DNA of 64,000 bases from an uncultured Anaeromusa sp. (lineage in GTDB: Bacteria; Bacillota; Negativicutes; Anaeromusales; Anaeromusaceae), in contig NZ_OY781460.1 in assembly GCF_963676855.1 (NCBI RefSeq), positions 744,001 through 808,000 of the forward strand, in the 5' to 3' direction. A model generated the notes under the pieces. The model made no database searches. It saw only the letters and a list, made by a program, of their open reading frames with translations, and was not told the DNA's origin. How positions within the stretch are numbered: the first letter of the stretch is position 1; each line of letters begins with the position of its first letter. This document shows positions 26,666-35,507 of the stretch, piece by piece. Made by a program: the position numbers and the translations under genes.

Positions 26666-29548
26666 ATGCGTATTCGCGCGAAACTGACAATTTTATTTGC
26701 CGGATTAACGGGAGTACTGATGGTAGTGGCTGCTTTTTTCGGATACTATCTTGTCCAGAGGGAGCTGACGGAGAAGATTGAGCGGGAACTTTCAAGTGCC
26801 GTGATTATGCATGCAAACGACTTGAACAATAATCTTTTGAGTAAGAAAAAGTTGCTGGAAATCAGCTGGTATAATTTGGAAGACGAGGCCCGGTACGGTA
26901 AGATTACGCCGGCGATGCTGTCCGGATACAAGCAGGTAGATTCGGAATTGACTGATATGTATTTTGCTTTTGTGAGCGGCGAATTCATTGACGGCAGCGG
27001 CTGGACAGCTCCAGCAGGCTATGATCCTAGGCAGCGGCCTTGGTATAAGGGAGCCATGGAAGCTGGGCGTATTACGGTGACGCCTCCTTACTTTGAGTTT
27101 GTAACCCAGCAGATGGCCTTGGCCATTGCGATGCCGGTGCGCAATGCGCAGGAACAGGTGTACGGCGTTGTGGCGGCGGATGTACTGCTGAAGACGCTGG
27201 TGGAAAAATTAACATGGGCAACTGCATATGAAGGCGGTTATGCGTATATTCTTGATCGGAATGGCACGATACTGCTGCATCCCGAAGAAGCTCTGTTGGG
27301 CGTTAATGTGGTACAATCTCCTGACTATCAGAATGATTTAAAAGAGGTCATTCAACGGATGCAGCGGGAGGAGCAGGGGTGGGGACGCTATTTTTACAAG
27401 GAGCATCAACGGCTTGTGTATTTTAAGCAAGTGCCGGAGGTACAATGGACTCTAGTCATGTCGGTACCGGAGGATGTGGCGTATGCGCCGCTGCGGCAAT
27501 GGGCGCTTTTGTTTTTGGGAATTCTTTTTGCGGCGACAGGTTTGATGGCGGGGGTGTCGTTTTGGGTGGCTAAGCGAATTAGCCGTCCGCTTGATGAACT
27601 GGTAGCGCAAGTCAAACGTATTGGAGAGGGGGAAGCCGTGGAAGAGGTCCAGGCTTCCGGCTATTATGAACTGGATGGTTTAGCGGTTGCCTTCAACCGT
27701 ATGGCCGAAGGGCTGCAGGAGTCGTTTGCGGAACTTTCCCGCCAAGGGGAAGAAAATGCGGCGCAGCTGCGTTCCTTCCAAGAGATTACGGGGCATTTAA
27801 TTACTCAGGGAGAATCGACACAAGCGTTATTTGCAGTAGTTACCAAAGACGTCATTCGCTTGGTGGGCGGTCTGCACAGCGTGATTTCTACATTGAATGA
27901 AAGTAAAGAGGGCTGGGTGGTGCGCCAGTCGGCCGGTTCCTATAGCTTGCCGGTAGGCTTTCAGAGCGGTCTTTCCGAAGGGGTGACCGAGGAAGTGCTG
28001 CGGCGAGGCGAAGTCGTATTTGTGCCGGATTATCATTCCTATGCTAAGGCTTTGTCGTACTTTAAGGAAATTCCTATAGGCAGCTGCTTAGGATTGCCGT
28101 TGCAGATTGGCGGAGCTGCTGTTGGCGTATTGGTGGTGGCGTGGTCGCAAAAGATGGCGGTTATTGACGTCAGAACCGATTCCATCTTGCGGCAGTACGC
28201 CAACATTGCCTCTGCGGCGCTGGCTAGGGCGCAAGACCGTGAACATATGTATGAGCTAGCCTATATTGACGAATTGACCGGGCTGCCTAATCGGCGGAAT
28301 TTTTATAAGCAACTGCAGGAAAAGCTGGCGGCAGGGGAAACTCTCCTGGGCGGCTACGTCTTTTTGCTGGATTTGGACAATTTAAAGCTAATCAATGACT
28401 CCCTGGGGCATAGCCAAGGAGACCGTTTTATTTGTGCTGTGGCGGCTGCGCTCAAGTGTCGTGTGCCGGAAAGCGGTATTGTGGCCAGGCTGGGCGGCGA
28501 CGAATTTGGCCTATGGCTTTCCGCTTCGGACTGTCAAGAGGCAGGACTAGTTGCGTCAGAGTTACTGCAGTCGATTGAGGACGGTGAAACTGAGGGAGAG
28601 CATCCTTTGCATATAACGGCCAGTATGGGCATTGCCGCCTATCCGCGGGATGGTCTGACTGTGGAAGAATTATTGCAAAATGCCGATGCTGCATTGTATG
28701 AAGCAAAAGACAGCGGTAAAAATGCTTGGCGTATGTGTACAAGGGAATTGGTGCAGGAAAGCAGGGAGAAGCTATTTTTATCTAACGCCTTGCGCAGCGC
28801 CATTGTTAATCGCGAGTTTAGTTTGGCGTTCCAGCCGATTGTTGATGCTGCGAAAAATCTCGTAGCTTTTGAAGCGTTGCTGCGGTGGCGTAGTGCAGAA
28901 TACGGGCAGGTGCCGCCAGGTAAGTTCATTTCGCTGGCGGAGCAGTGTGGTTTAATGCCGCTCATTGGTCAGTGGGTGATAGAGGAAGCTTGCCGGTTTG
29001 CGGACAAATTAAGGCAGCAAGATTTGGGTCAGATACGGGTGCATGTGAATGTATCGGCGCAGCAGCTAGAGGACGAGGGCTTCTGCGATTTGGTAGAAGG
29101 CATTTTGTGTGCCGAGCTGCCCGATAGACGGGCCCTTATTTTGGAGGTTACAGAAAGTGTTTTTATGTCCTCGATTGGGCAAGCGGTAGCAAGCTTGCAT
29201 GAGTTGAAGCAACAGGGACTTACACTTTCTATGGACGATTTCGGCGAAGGGTTTTCCTCATTGGCGCAGCTGCTGCGGTTACCCTTTGAGTCTTTGAAGA
29301 TCTCCCGTACGCTAGTGCAAAATTTAGGCGATGATGAAAGGCATATGCAGTATATCGCGGCTATTGTTGAGATGATGCATGCGTTAAATATGGAGGTCGT
29401 CGCCGAAGGCGTGGAAACCGAGCTAGAGTGGCAGAGTGTCGGACGATGCGGCTTTGATTTAGTGCAAGGTTATTATATTGCACGCCCCTTGGGGGAGGCT
29501 GCGGCGCTGGAGTGGGCGCGAGAGAACAAAAATCAACAAAATGTTTAA
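26666..29548 (+). CDS. Cache-HAMP-GAF-GGDEF-EAL protein (cyclic di-GMP turnover)
   Basis: 960 residues from the ATG at 26666 (GGAGGGG upstream). Helix near 10-30, extracytoplasmic dCache (about 35-285, with RQRPWYKGA), second helix near 290-312, HAMP to about 365, GAF (about 380-530), GGDEF and EAL. The GGDEF active site is intact at residues 610-614, but the usual RxxD inhibitory site before it is missing, so product feedback is not expected. The EAL domain has E736 in EALLRW, plus VNVSAQ, EVTES, DDFGEG, LKIS, AEGVE and QGYY, so all catalytic positions are kept although the usual KID is KIS. Both activities look possible. Confidence 0.92.
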   Translation: MRIRAKLTILFAGLTGVLMVVAAFFGYYLVQRELTEKIERELSSAVIMHANDLNNNLLSKKKLLEISWYNLEDEARYGKITPAMLSGYKQVDSELTDMYFAFVSGEFIDGSGWTAPAGYDPRQRPWYKGAMEAGRITVTPPYFEFVTQQMALAIAMPVRNAQEQVYGVVAADVLLKTLVEKLTWATAYEGGYAYILDRNGTILLHPEEALLGVNVVQSPDYQNDLKEVIQRMQREEQGWGRYFYKEHQRLVYFKQVPEVQWTLVMSVPEDVAYAPLRQWALLFLGILFAATGLMAGVSFWVAKRISRPLDELVAQVKRIGEGEAVEEVQASGYYELDGLAVAFNRMAEGLQESFAELSRQGEENAAQLRSFQEITGHLITQGESTQALFAVVTKDVIRLVGGLHSVISTLNESKEGWVVRQSAGSYSLPVGFQSGLSEGVTEEVLRRGEVVFVPDYHSYAKALSYFKEIPIGSCLGLPLQIGGAAVGVLVVAWSQKMAVIDVRTDSILRQYANIASAALARAQDREHMYELAYIDELTGLPNRRNFYKQLQEKLAAGETLLGGYVFLLDLDNLKLINDSLGHSQGDRFICAVAAALKCRVPESGIVARLGGDEFGLWLSASDCQEAGLVASELLQSIEDGETEGEHPLHITASMGIAAYPRDGLTVEELLQNADAALYEAKDSGKNAWRMCTRELVQESREKLFLSNALRSAIVNREFSLAFQPIVDAAKNLVAFEALLRWRSAEYGQVPPGKFISLAEQCGLMPLIGQWVIEEACRFADKLRQQDLGQIRVHVNVSAQQLEDEGFCDLVEGILCAELPDRRALILEVTESVFMSSIGQAVASLHELKQQGLTLSMDDFGEGFSSLAQLLRLPFESLKISRTLVQNLGDDERHMQYIAAIVEMMHALNMEVVAEGVETELEWQSVGRCGFDLVQGYYIARPLGEAAALEWARENKNQQNV

Positions 29549-29563
29549 TGGTTACAAAAAATG

Positions 29564-29592
29564 TTGACAATGTGCGCGCCTTCTTTTAAGAT
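29564..29592 (+). promoter_or_regulatory. Sigma-70 type promoter of the YitT gene
   Basis: TTGACA at 29564-29569 and TAAGAT at 29587-29592 with exactly 17 bases between; the start codon is 36 bases after the -10. Confidence 0.7.
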
Positions 29593-29627
29593 GGAAGTAT
29601 TCCATTTTGAAAGAAGGCTGCTGTTCT

Positions 29628-30227
29628 ATGAAGCGAATTTTGACGGTGTTGGCAGGCTGTCTGTCTATAAGCCTGGGCATTTTGATTTTTAAGTATGCGC
29701 ATATTACTACCGGAGGTACGACCGGCTTGGCTCTTAACTTGGCATACTGGTTGCAGATTCCTTTTGACGGCTTATTTTTTGTGGTAAATACGCCGTTTTA
29801 TATTTTGTCGCTCAAGCGGCTGGGTTGGAAGTTTACGGCGAGTACGTTGGTATCGGTTGTGACCGTGGTGTTGCTAACCGGTGTGGAGCGTGTCCTGCCG
29901 GCGATGCAGCTAGATCCTCTGTTTGGAGCTCTTGCAGGTGGCGTGCTGGCCGGGTTGGGCTTGTCGCTGCTCTTTATGGGGCAAAGCTCGCTGGGCGGGA
30001 CCGGCGTGGTGACTGTGTATTTACAGCAGCGCTATGGCTGGGATCCGGGAAAGCTCAATTTCTGCTTTGACGCCGTGATCGTAGGTTCCAGTATGTTAGT
30101 GGTCGGTGCTAGCGAGGCTTTGTTTTCGGCGTTGTCCATTGTGGTGGTTTCCAGTGTAATCAGCTTGTTCCGAAAGCGCATCGCCAGCTCCTACCGGACG
30201 CCTGCGGCGCATGCCGAAGCAGCGTAG
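29628..30227 (+). CDS. YitT-family integral membrane protein
   Basis: 199 residues with five or six membrane helices. The N-terminus carries the family pattern LAGCLSISLGILIFKYAHITTGGTTGLALNL, and LFMGQSSLGGTGVVTVYLQQRYGWDPGKLNF matches the GG..G...YL....G...G motif (DUF161). The usual C-terminal DUF2179 domain is absent, so it is a short form. Function of the family is unknown; some members are linked to metabolite or metal export. Its transcript probably ends in the C/G-rich hairpin at 30298-30323. Confidence 0.8.
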   Translation: MKRILTVLAGCLSISLGILIFKYAHITTGGTTGLALNLAYWLQIPFDGLFFVVNTPFYILSLKRLGWKFTASTLVSVVTVVLLTGVERVLPAMQLDPLFGALAGGVLAGLGLSLLFMGQSSLGGTGVVTVYLQQRYGWDPGKLNFCFDAVIVGSSMLVVGASEALFSALSIVVVSSVISLFRKRIASSYRTPAAHAEAA

Positions 30228-30273
30228 GTGTGGGTACGAACAAGATAACCAGAGTTGCAGGAGGGCATCGCCA

Positions 30274-30316
30274 AATCCCCCTGGCCCTGCGGGCCATCCC
30301 CCTTTAACAAGGGGGG
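30274..30316 (-). repeat. 43-base C/G-rich repeat, copy 1 (second copy at 37203)
   Basis: The reverse complement matches 37203-37245 at all but three or four positions. It contains TTGTTAAAGGGGGATGGCCC. Here its CCCCCTT...AAGGGGG part forms the terminator at 30298. Confidence 0.8.
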
Positions 30317-30323
30317 CTTTTTA
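30298..30323 (+). terminator. Terminator formed by the C/G-rich repeat
   Basis: CCCCCTT / AAGGGGG with a four-base loop followed by GCTTTTTA, downstream of the YitT gene. Confidence 0.7.
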
Positions 30324-30508
30324 TTTTGTGCCAATGTGCGCTGTACCTGTAACCTTCTGTTGTGTCCTCAGGGTTTCATCGCGATTTCTGTTCAATAGTT
30401 ATTCTCTGAAGTTTTCTGCTACTGTGTTCCGTTCTTATCTTTTTCGTAACTCGCAACTCCGGTACTCTTGTTCAATCCTCGTGTTTGTTTCTCCGTTGCC
30501 AGAATGAT

Positions 30509-31147
30509 ATGATAGAGGCGAAGGCGGTGAATGGTTTGCAAAAAGAAGCGGCTTTGGAATTTTTGGATCGCTTGGCGGCAGGGATGGCGCAAATGTTTGG
30601 CCCGTCCTGCGAAGTGGTCATTCATGATATGAACAATAAAGAAAGCTCCATTGTTTCGATCTATCATGGCGAAGTAACCCGCCGTCAGGTGGGCGATAGC
30701 TTGTCTATTTTGGGCGTGCAGAAGCTGGATGAATTTTTTGAGGGCCGAGACTTTGTGAACAGCCAGGGGAAAACGAAGGAAGGGCGGCTTTTAAAAAGCT
30801 CTACCTTTCATTTGCGCGGCGATGATTATCATTATGCTATCGGCATTAACTACGATTATACACATCTGGAACTAGCTAAATCGGTGCTGGCGGAACTGAC
30901 TGCCGTGGGTGCGCCGATTGAAGAGGAACTGCATGCGGCGGCGCCTACGCTGGATTCCATTTTCGACGCTTGCTTACAGCGGCTGGGAAAACCGGTAGCG
31001 TTGCTCAATCGGGAGGATAGGCTGCAGATGATTGAGTTATTGACGGAGCAAGGGGCGTTTCATTTTGCTAAAAGCATTCCGACGATTGCGGAAAAATTAA
31101 ATGTGTCGCGCTTTACCATCTACAAGTATTTAAAAGAACGGTCCTGA
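30509..31147 (+). CDS. YheO-like regulator: PAS-type sensor and HTH_22 DNA-binding domain
   Basis: About 212 residues. The start is uncertain: the ATG at 30509 has no clear ribosome site, and a GTG at 30527 follows GAGGCGAAGG. Residues of about 15-125 form the YheO-like PAS domain (FGPSCEVVIHDMNNKESSIVSI, then the NSQGKTKEGRLLKSST block). The last 50 residues are the HTH_22 domain (FHFAKSIPTIAEKLNVSRFTIYKYLKE). Members are transcription factors of the DauR type that often control amino-acid or enamine-related genes. No obvious target neighbour here apart from YitT. Confidence 0.85.
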   Translation: MIEAKAVNGLQKEAALEFLDRLAAGMAQMFGPSCEVVIHDMNNKESSIVSIYHGEVTRRQVGDSLSILGVQKLDEFFEGRDFVNSQGKTKEGRLLKSSTFHLRGDDYHYAIGINYDYTHLELAKSVLAELTAVGAPIEEELHAAAPTLDSIFDACLQRLGKPVALLNREDRLQMIELLTEQGAFHFAKSIPTIAEKLNVSRFTIYKYLKERS

Positions 31148-31242
31148 GGGGAACGGAGACGTGGAGAATAAATCGGTCCTTCTTAGCGCAGGCGGCAGGA
31201 TTTTGAAAGACAACGTATAATATCACAGTAGAGAGAAATGCA

Positions 31243-31277
31243 GGAAAGCAGCGTGGCGGCGTTGGCTTTCCTTTTTT
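31243..31277 (+). terminator. Terminator before the helicase gene
   Basis: GGAAAGC / GCTTTCC around a 15-base loop, followed directly by six T. It ends 22 bases before the helicase TTG start, so it either terminates the YheO-type gene or attenuates the helicase transcript. Confidence 0.7.
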
Positions 31278-31299
31278 GCATAGCAAGGAGTGTGGGGGA

Positions 31300-33909
31300 T
31301 TGTCGGAGCAGCGCAGGCAGTTGGTGGCCCGCAATTTTTGGGAAAGCGTACCGTTAGATAAGCGCGCTTTTGTCGCCGCTAGGCTGCCGGAGTATTTGGC
31401 CAGACTTTCTGGACCGATTTTTGCGCAGACGAAAGGGATGTATGTTCGTTCGCTGCAGGGAAGTGCAAGAACGATTTATAAATTTCGCGTCAATAGCGGC
31501 GATCGAATTTTGTTTTTATATGCTAGAGATATTCCTGGTTTGCGCCGGGAGGTGGCACCGGATAGTGTAGTACTTTTAGAATACTGTAAGCATGATGAGC
31601 AGGTGCGACGAGGAGTCGCCTTGCAGGCGGGGGCTGCTGCTGCCGGAGCGGAAGATGCAACTTTTTGCGAAGAGCCTTACGACGAAATCGGGGAAAGCGA
31701 AGTTTTACGCCGGAGCCAACAGTATTGGGGCAATGTGCCGCAGATTCTTGATGCAGCTGCCTGGTATTTGACTACCGACGAAGGCTTGGCTCGCTTGGTA
31801 GAGGAAGGCCGGGGCGACTGGCAGCTATACCTTAGCCAGGAGCAGTATGATTGTGTGCTTAGCGAAGGCGAGCCGCTGTTTCTTGCTGGCGGAGCCGGTA
31901 CCGGAAAGTCGACCGTTGGGCTGCATAAGCTTATGGCTCGGAGCTTTCAAGAAGCCAAGCTGGGCTATTTCACGTATGCCAAGCGGCTGCGGGATGATAC
32001 ACAATCTTTATATGAGGCATGGCGCAGCGGTGCGGCGGAACCAGTGCGGGCGCAAACGGAATTTCACTGTGTAGCGTCCTACTGTCGGGAACGGTTGGAC
32101 GTTCGAGAAAAAGCCATGGTATCATTCCGGGTTTTCGAAAACCAATTTTGGCGGGTGTATGGGAGCGCCAGCAGTTTTGCCGCTGCCGACGCCTGGCAGG
32201 AGATTCGAGGGCTTTTAAAGGGGGGCATGGGACGTCACTGGCTGCGGCAAGATTTGTTGCTGCAACGGAAGTATTCAATAGAGGAAGAAACGGCGCGGTG
32301 GCTGGAAGACATTGGTTTTTGGCAAGAAAATGGTTGCGGCTGGTGGCGCATTTTGCGCCGTGACGGCAGCCAGGTTTTATTTCAAGGCGCTGTCGGAGCC
32401 CCTTCAAAGGCGGTAAAAAAAGAAGCCCTGGCGCTTTTGGCGCGGCTGCAGCAGGAAATATATCGCTTGCCCTTGCTGCCGAAGGATACGTATTTGCAGT
32501 TGCCGCTGGACCATTCGTTGTTTGGATCAGAACAGCGCGAAACGCTTTATGAATTAGCGATGCAGTACCAACAGTGGCTGGAAAGCCAGCAAATGCTGGA
32601 TGAAAATGATATGGCTCGGCAGGGGCTTGCCAGGCTGGCGGCGGGAACGCTGCAGCCGGAATTTGACTACATGGTAGTTGATGAAGTACAAGATTTGAGC
32701 GAGTTGCAGCTTTATTTTTTACTGGCCTGCAAAAAGCACAACGAGCATGATTTTCACTCTTTTTTATTCAGTGGTGATGTGCAGCAGACCATTAACCCGA
32801 CATATTTTGATTTCGGCCGTCTGCGCATGCCTTTTCATTATCGCGGGCACCTACGGACGCAACTGACAGTGTTGATTAAGAATTATCGCTGCCGGGAGCC
32901 AATTGTGGCTCTGGGGAATGCGTTAGTGCAGTTTCGCAGCCGTTGGTGCGGCGCGTCGGACCAGGAAGAGACGCAGCTGTTGCAGCCGCTTTTACCGGGG
33001 GTATTCAAACCACAATGGCTGCAGGCACAGCCGGACAATGCCAAGGGCCTTTTGGCAGCGGCGGCAGATGTGCAGCGCGGCTATGTGACGGTGTTGGTAG
33101 CCAATGAACAGGAAAAGAAGCGTCTTTTGTCCGGTGGTTACGGGCGGCATAATGTCTATACGGTTCAAGAATTCAAAGGGGCGGAAGATGATTATATCAT
33201 TGCCTATCGCTTGCTTAGTTCTGCCAAGGGCGCATGGGAGGAGCTGCTGGGAGGTCAGGGACGGGGGCAGTTGCGCCTTAGGTATCAGGCCAATCTTCTC
33301 TATGTAGCCATTACAAGAGCCAAGGAGCGACTGTGCTTCTATGAAGATGACGCACCGGAGGGGGTGCTGGCGGCATTGGCGAACTGGCTTGAAGAGGTGG
33401 AAGCGTTTGATGCATCGCGTCTAGGCTTGCAGAGGCTTTCGGAAGCGACGGCGCTGTTAGATAAAGCCCGCGAACGCGAGCGCGAAGAATATTACTTAGA
33501 TGCCAGCGATTTGTACGCTCAGGCTGGAGATAATATTTCTTCTTCTCGCTGCTTGGGGGCGGAAGCTGAGGCGGCCGGTCAACTGGAAGAGGCTTTGGCG
33601 CAGTATGAGCGGGCCGGCGAATGGGAGCGCGTGTTGACTTTGGCGAAGGATACGGCCAATGACCCAGCGGCGTTGCGGGCCATGCTCTATTTGCGCCGCT
33701 CTTATGAAGTGGTGGAAGCGTATTTTGAGCCCCATGAAGAACGCTTGCCGTCAGTTATGGCGGCTATTTCCCGGGAAAAGGATATGGAGGCGTTGGCTGT
33801 GGAAGTCTATTGGCTGCCTAAAATGCAAGCCTTTACGCAGGCATGCGAGGAATGCGCCTACGAATTGGAATTTCTTTCTCTGGCGAAAGCGGAAGGAGGC
33901 ATACCCTAA
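31300..33909 (+). CDS. UvrD-type superfamily 1 helicase with RelE-like N-terminal domain and C-terminal helical repeats
   Basis: About 869 residues from a TTG at 31300 (AAGGAG nine bases upstream). Residues 1-100 look like a RelE/HigB fold: two helices, then TIYKFRVNSGDRILFLYAR and VVLLEYCKHDEQVRRG. The helicase core follows: Walker A GGAGTGKST near 196, an ANYAK-like KRL segment, DEVQD near 460, the GDVQQTINPTYFDF block, NYRCREPI, and motif VI YVAITRAKER near 667. Residues of about 690-869 form TPR-like helical pairs (LYAQAGD, ALAQYERAGEWE). The next gene starts in the stop codon (TAATG). The function is unknown. It is not UvrD, Rep or PcrA proper. Confidence 0.8.
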   Translation: MSEQRRQLVARNFWESVPLDKRAFVAARLPEYLARLSGPIFAQTKGMYVRSLQGSARTIYKFRVNSGDRILFLYARDIPGLRREVAPDSVVLLEYCKHDEQVRRGVALQAGAAAAGAEDATFCEEPYDEIGESEVLRRSQQYWGNVPQILDAAAWYLTTDEGLARLVEEGRGDWQLYLSQEQYDCVLSEGEPLFLAGGAGTGKSTVGLHKLMARSFQEAKLGYFTYAKRLRDDTQSLYEAWRSGAAEPVRAQTEFHCVASYCRERLDVREKAMVSFRVFENQFWRVYGSASSFAAADAWQEIRGLLKGGMGRHWLRQDLLLQRKYSIEEETARWLEDIGFWQENGCGWWRILRRDGSQVLFQGAVGAPSKAVKKEALALLARLQQEIYRLPLLPKDTYLQLPLDHSLFGSEQRETLYELAMQYQQWLESQQMLDENDMARQGLARLAAGTLQPEFDYMVVDEVQDLSELQLYFLLACKKHNEHDFHSFLFSGDVQQTINPTYFDFGRLRMPFHYRGHLRTQLTVLIKNYRCREPIVALGNALVQFRSRWCGASDQEETQLLQPLLPGVFKPQWLQAQPDNAKGLLAAAADVQRGYVTVLVANEQEKKRLLSGGYGRHNVYTVQEFKGAEDDYIIAYRLLSSAKGAWEELLGGQGRGQLRLRYQANLLYVAITRAKERLCFYEDDAPEGVLAALANWLEEVEAFDASRLGLQRLSEATALLDKAREREREEYYLDASDLYAQAGDNISSSRCLGAEAEAAGQLEEALAQYERAGEWERVLTLAKDTANDPAALRAMLYLRRSYEVVEAYFEPHEERLPSVMAAISREKDMEALAVEVYWLPKMQAFTQACEECAYELEFLSLAKAEGGIP

Positions 33910-34331
33910 TGGAAGAAACGGAAATTCAGGTGCTGCTGCACCAATTTAGTCAAAGCAGTAATGCGTTGAAGAAAGTAACCAAGCGGATTATTGCCTTGCA
34001 GACTTTGGCGCAGGAGCTGCAGGATGCGGCCAGCGCTTTTGAAGAAGAGCAACCAATGGAAGCTGTGGTGGAGCGCTTGGAGCGGCAGTTGGGCAGCTTT
34101 GTTTCGGTCCAAAGCGAGATCAAAAGTTTGCGCCAGGATCAAGACGAACTGCAAAGCCAAGTGCGTTTCCTGGAGGAAAAAATAGAGAGACTAAGCTGCG
34201 GGCAGGAGGCGTTGCATCAAGATGTGAAGGAGTGCAAGTCTCTTCTTCAAGAATCCTTGGCAGTGCAGCGGGCGCTTTTGGAACGCCTGCCGCCTGTGCC
34301 GGAAGAAACTGAGAGAAAAGAGGAGGCGTAA
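33909..34331 (+). CDS. Coiled-coil protein coupled to the helicase
   Basis: 140 residues. The ATG overlaps the helicase stop (TAATG), with GGAGG about ten bases upstream, so it is translationally coupled. The sequence is almost all heptad-like helix rich in Glu, Gln, Leu and Arg (RLERQLGSFVSVQSEIKSLR, then QDELQSQVRFLEEKIERL), with no signal peptide, Cys or known domain. Coupling suggests it binds the helicase and may oligomerise it or act as an adaptor. That is inference. Confidence 0.75.
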   Translation: MEETEIQVLLHQFSQSSNALKKVTKRIIALQTLAQELQDAASAFEEEQPMEAVVERLERQLGSFVSVQSEIKSLRQDQDELQSQVRFLEEKIERLSCGQEALHQDVKECKSLLQESLAVQRALLERLPPVPEETERKEEA

Positions 34332-34334
34332 AAT

Positions 34335-35489
34335 ATGTTATATCGTACATTCGGTAAGACGAACCAACAGGTTTCGGCATTGGGTTTTGGATGCATGCGT
34401 TTGCCTGTAGTGGCAGGGGGCGATCCGACACAGATTGACGAGGCTCAAGCTATTCCGATGATTCGGGCGGCTATTGATGCCGGCGTTAATTATGTGGATA
34501 CTGCTTATCCATATCATGGAACCGGCTTTGCTTCTGGAGGCGCCAGCGAGCCCTTTGTAGGTAAGGCGCTTCAAGACGGCTACCGAGAAAAAGTGTTCTT
34601 GGCGACGAAAATGCCTTGCTGGTTGGTGAAAAGCCGTGAAGATATGGAGCGGTATTTAAACGAGCAGCTTGCTCGGCTGCAGACGGACCATATCAATTTT
34701 TATTTGCTACATTCCCTCAATGTGGAGACTTGGCCTGTCGTTCGCGACGCAGGGGTGTTTGCGTTTTTAGATGCAGCCATTGCGGACGGGCGGATTCGTT
34801 ATGCCGGTTTTTCTTTTCATGATAAGCTAGCACTTTTCAAAGAGATTGTTGACGCCTACGACTGGTCGTTTTGTCAGATTCAATACAATTATCTGGACGA
34901 GACCTATCAGGCGGGGACAGAGGGCCTCCAATACGCTGCGGCTAAGGGGTTGGGCGTGGTCATAATGGAACCACTGCGGGGCGGCAATTTGGTGAACTTG
35001 CCAGATGTAGCCAAAGAAATTTTGGCGCAAGGGGGCCAAGAGCGTTCGCCTGCGGAATGGGGGCTGCGCTGGGTGTGGGATCATCCGGAGGTATCCATCG
35101 TGCTTAGTGGCATGAACGCTTTGGCGCAAGTGGAAGAGAATTTGCGTGTGGCGTCGGTGGCGTCACCAGGAAATCTTAGCAACGAAGAGCGACAGCTTTT
35201 GGGAACAGTAAAAACGTTGCTCAAAGAGCGCATTCGTGTCAATTGCACTGCTTGTTCGTATTGTATGCCCTGCCCCGTGGGCATCAATATTCCACGAATG
35301 TTTTCTATTTATAATGATGATTCCATGTTTGACGGCGCGCCGGAAACTCGTCGGGCCTATGCTGTGGTATCGAAATTGGCAGCGCCGATTTCCGCCTGCG
35401 TGGAATGCGGAAAATGCGCTAGTCATTGTCCGCAAGGCATTGCTATTCCTGAAGAATTGAAAAAAGTGCGGACGCAATTTGAAGGCTAG
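34335..35489 (+). CDS. Aldo/keto reductase with C-terminal ferredoxin-like 4Fe-4S domain
   Basis: 384 residues. AKR barrel (1-275): FGKTNQQVSALGFGCMRLP, DTAYPYHGTG with the Tyr of the tetrad, ATKMP with Lys, LLHSL with His, and IQYNYLD. Residues of about 295-375 carry two Cys clusters, CTACSYCMPCPVGI and CVECGKCASHCPQGI, giving two 4Fe-4S centres. This is a common anaerobe variant predicted to use ferredoxin or cluster electrons. Starts 3 bases after the coiled-coil gene, so it is probably in the same transcript; whether it has a functional link to the helicase is unknown. Confidence 0.92.
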   Translation: MLYRTFGKTNQQVSALGFGCMRLPVVAGGDPTQIDEAQAIPMIRAAIDAGVNYVDTAYPYHGTGFASGGASEPFVGKALQDGYREKVFLATKMPCWLVKSREDMERYLNEQLARLQTDHINFYLLHSLNVETWPVVRDAGVFAFLDAAIADGRIRYAGFSFHDKLALFKEIVDAYDWSFCQIQYNYLDETYQAGTEGLQYAAAKGLGVVIMEPLRGGNLVNLPDVAKEILAQGGQERSPAEWGLRWVWDHPEVSIVLSGMNALAQVEENLRVASVASPGNLSNEERQLLGTVKTLLKERIRVNCTACSYCMPCPVGINIPRMFSIYNDDSMFDGAPETRRAYAVVSKLAAPISACVECGKCASHCPQGIAIPEELKKVRTQFEG

Positions 35490-35507
35490 AAAGAAGGAAC
35501 TCCATTC

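Larger units (their letters stand above)
30238..30473. mobile_element. MITE-like 236-base element with 21-base imperfect terminal inverted repeats
   Basis: The left end 30238-30258 (GAACAAGATAACCAGAGTTGC) and the reverse complement of the right end 30453-30473 agree at 18 of 21 positions. The element fills most of the YitT-YheO gap, has no coding capacity and contains the C/G-rich repeat 30274-30316. No flanking duplication is obvious, so transposition is only inferred. Confidence 0.45.

Noticed and set aside
30298..30323. CRISPR-like repeat unit
   Set aside because: Only two inverted copies 6.9 kb apart, no spacers and no cas genes.
31216..31221. TATAAT as promoter of the helicase operon
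   Set aside because: No -35 hexamer at a workable distance and a terminator hairpin follows before the gene.
31300..31600. Toxin-antitoxin operon based on the RelE-like segment
   Set aside because: The segment is fused to the helicase and no small antitoxin gene stands before or after it.
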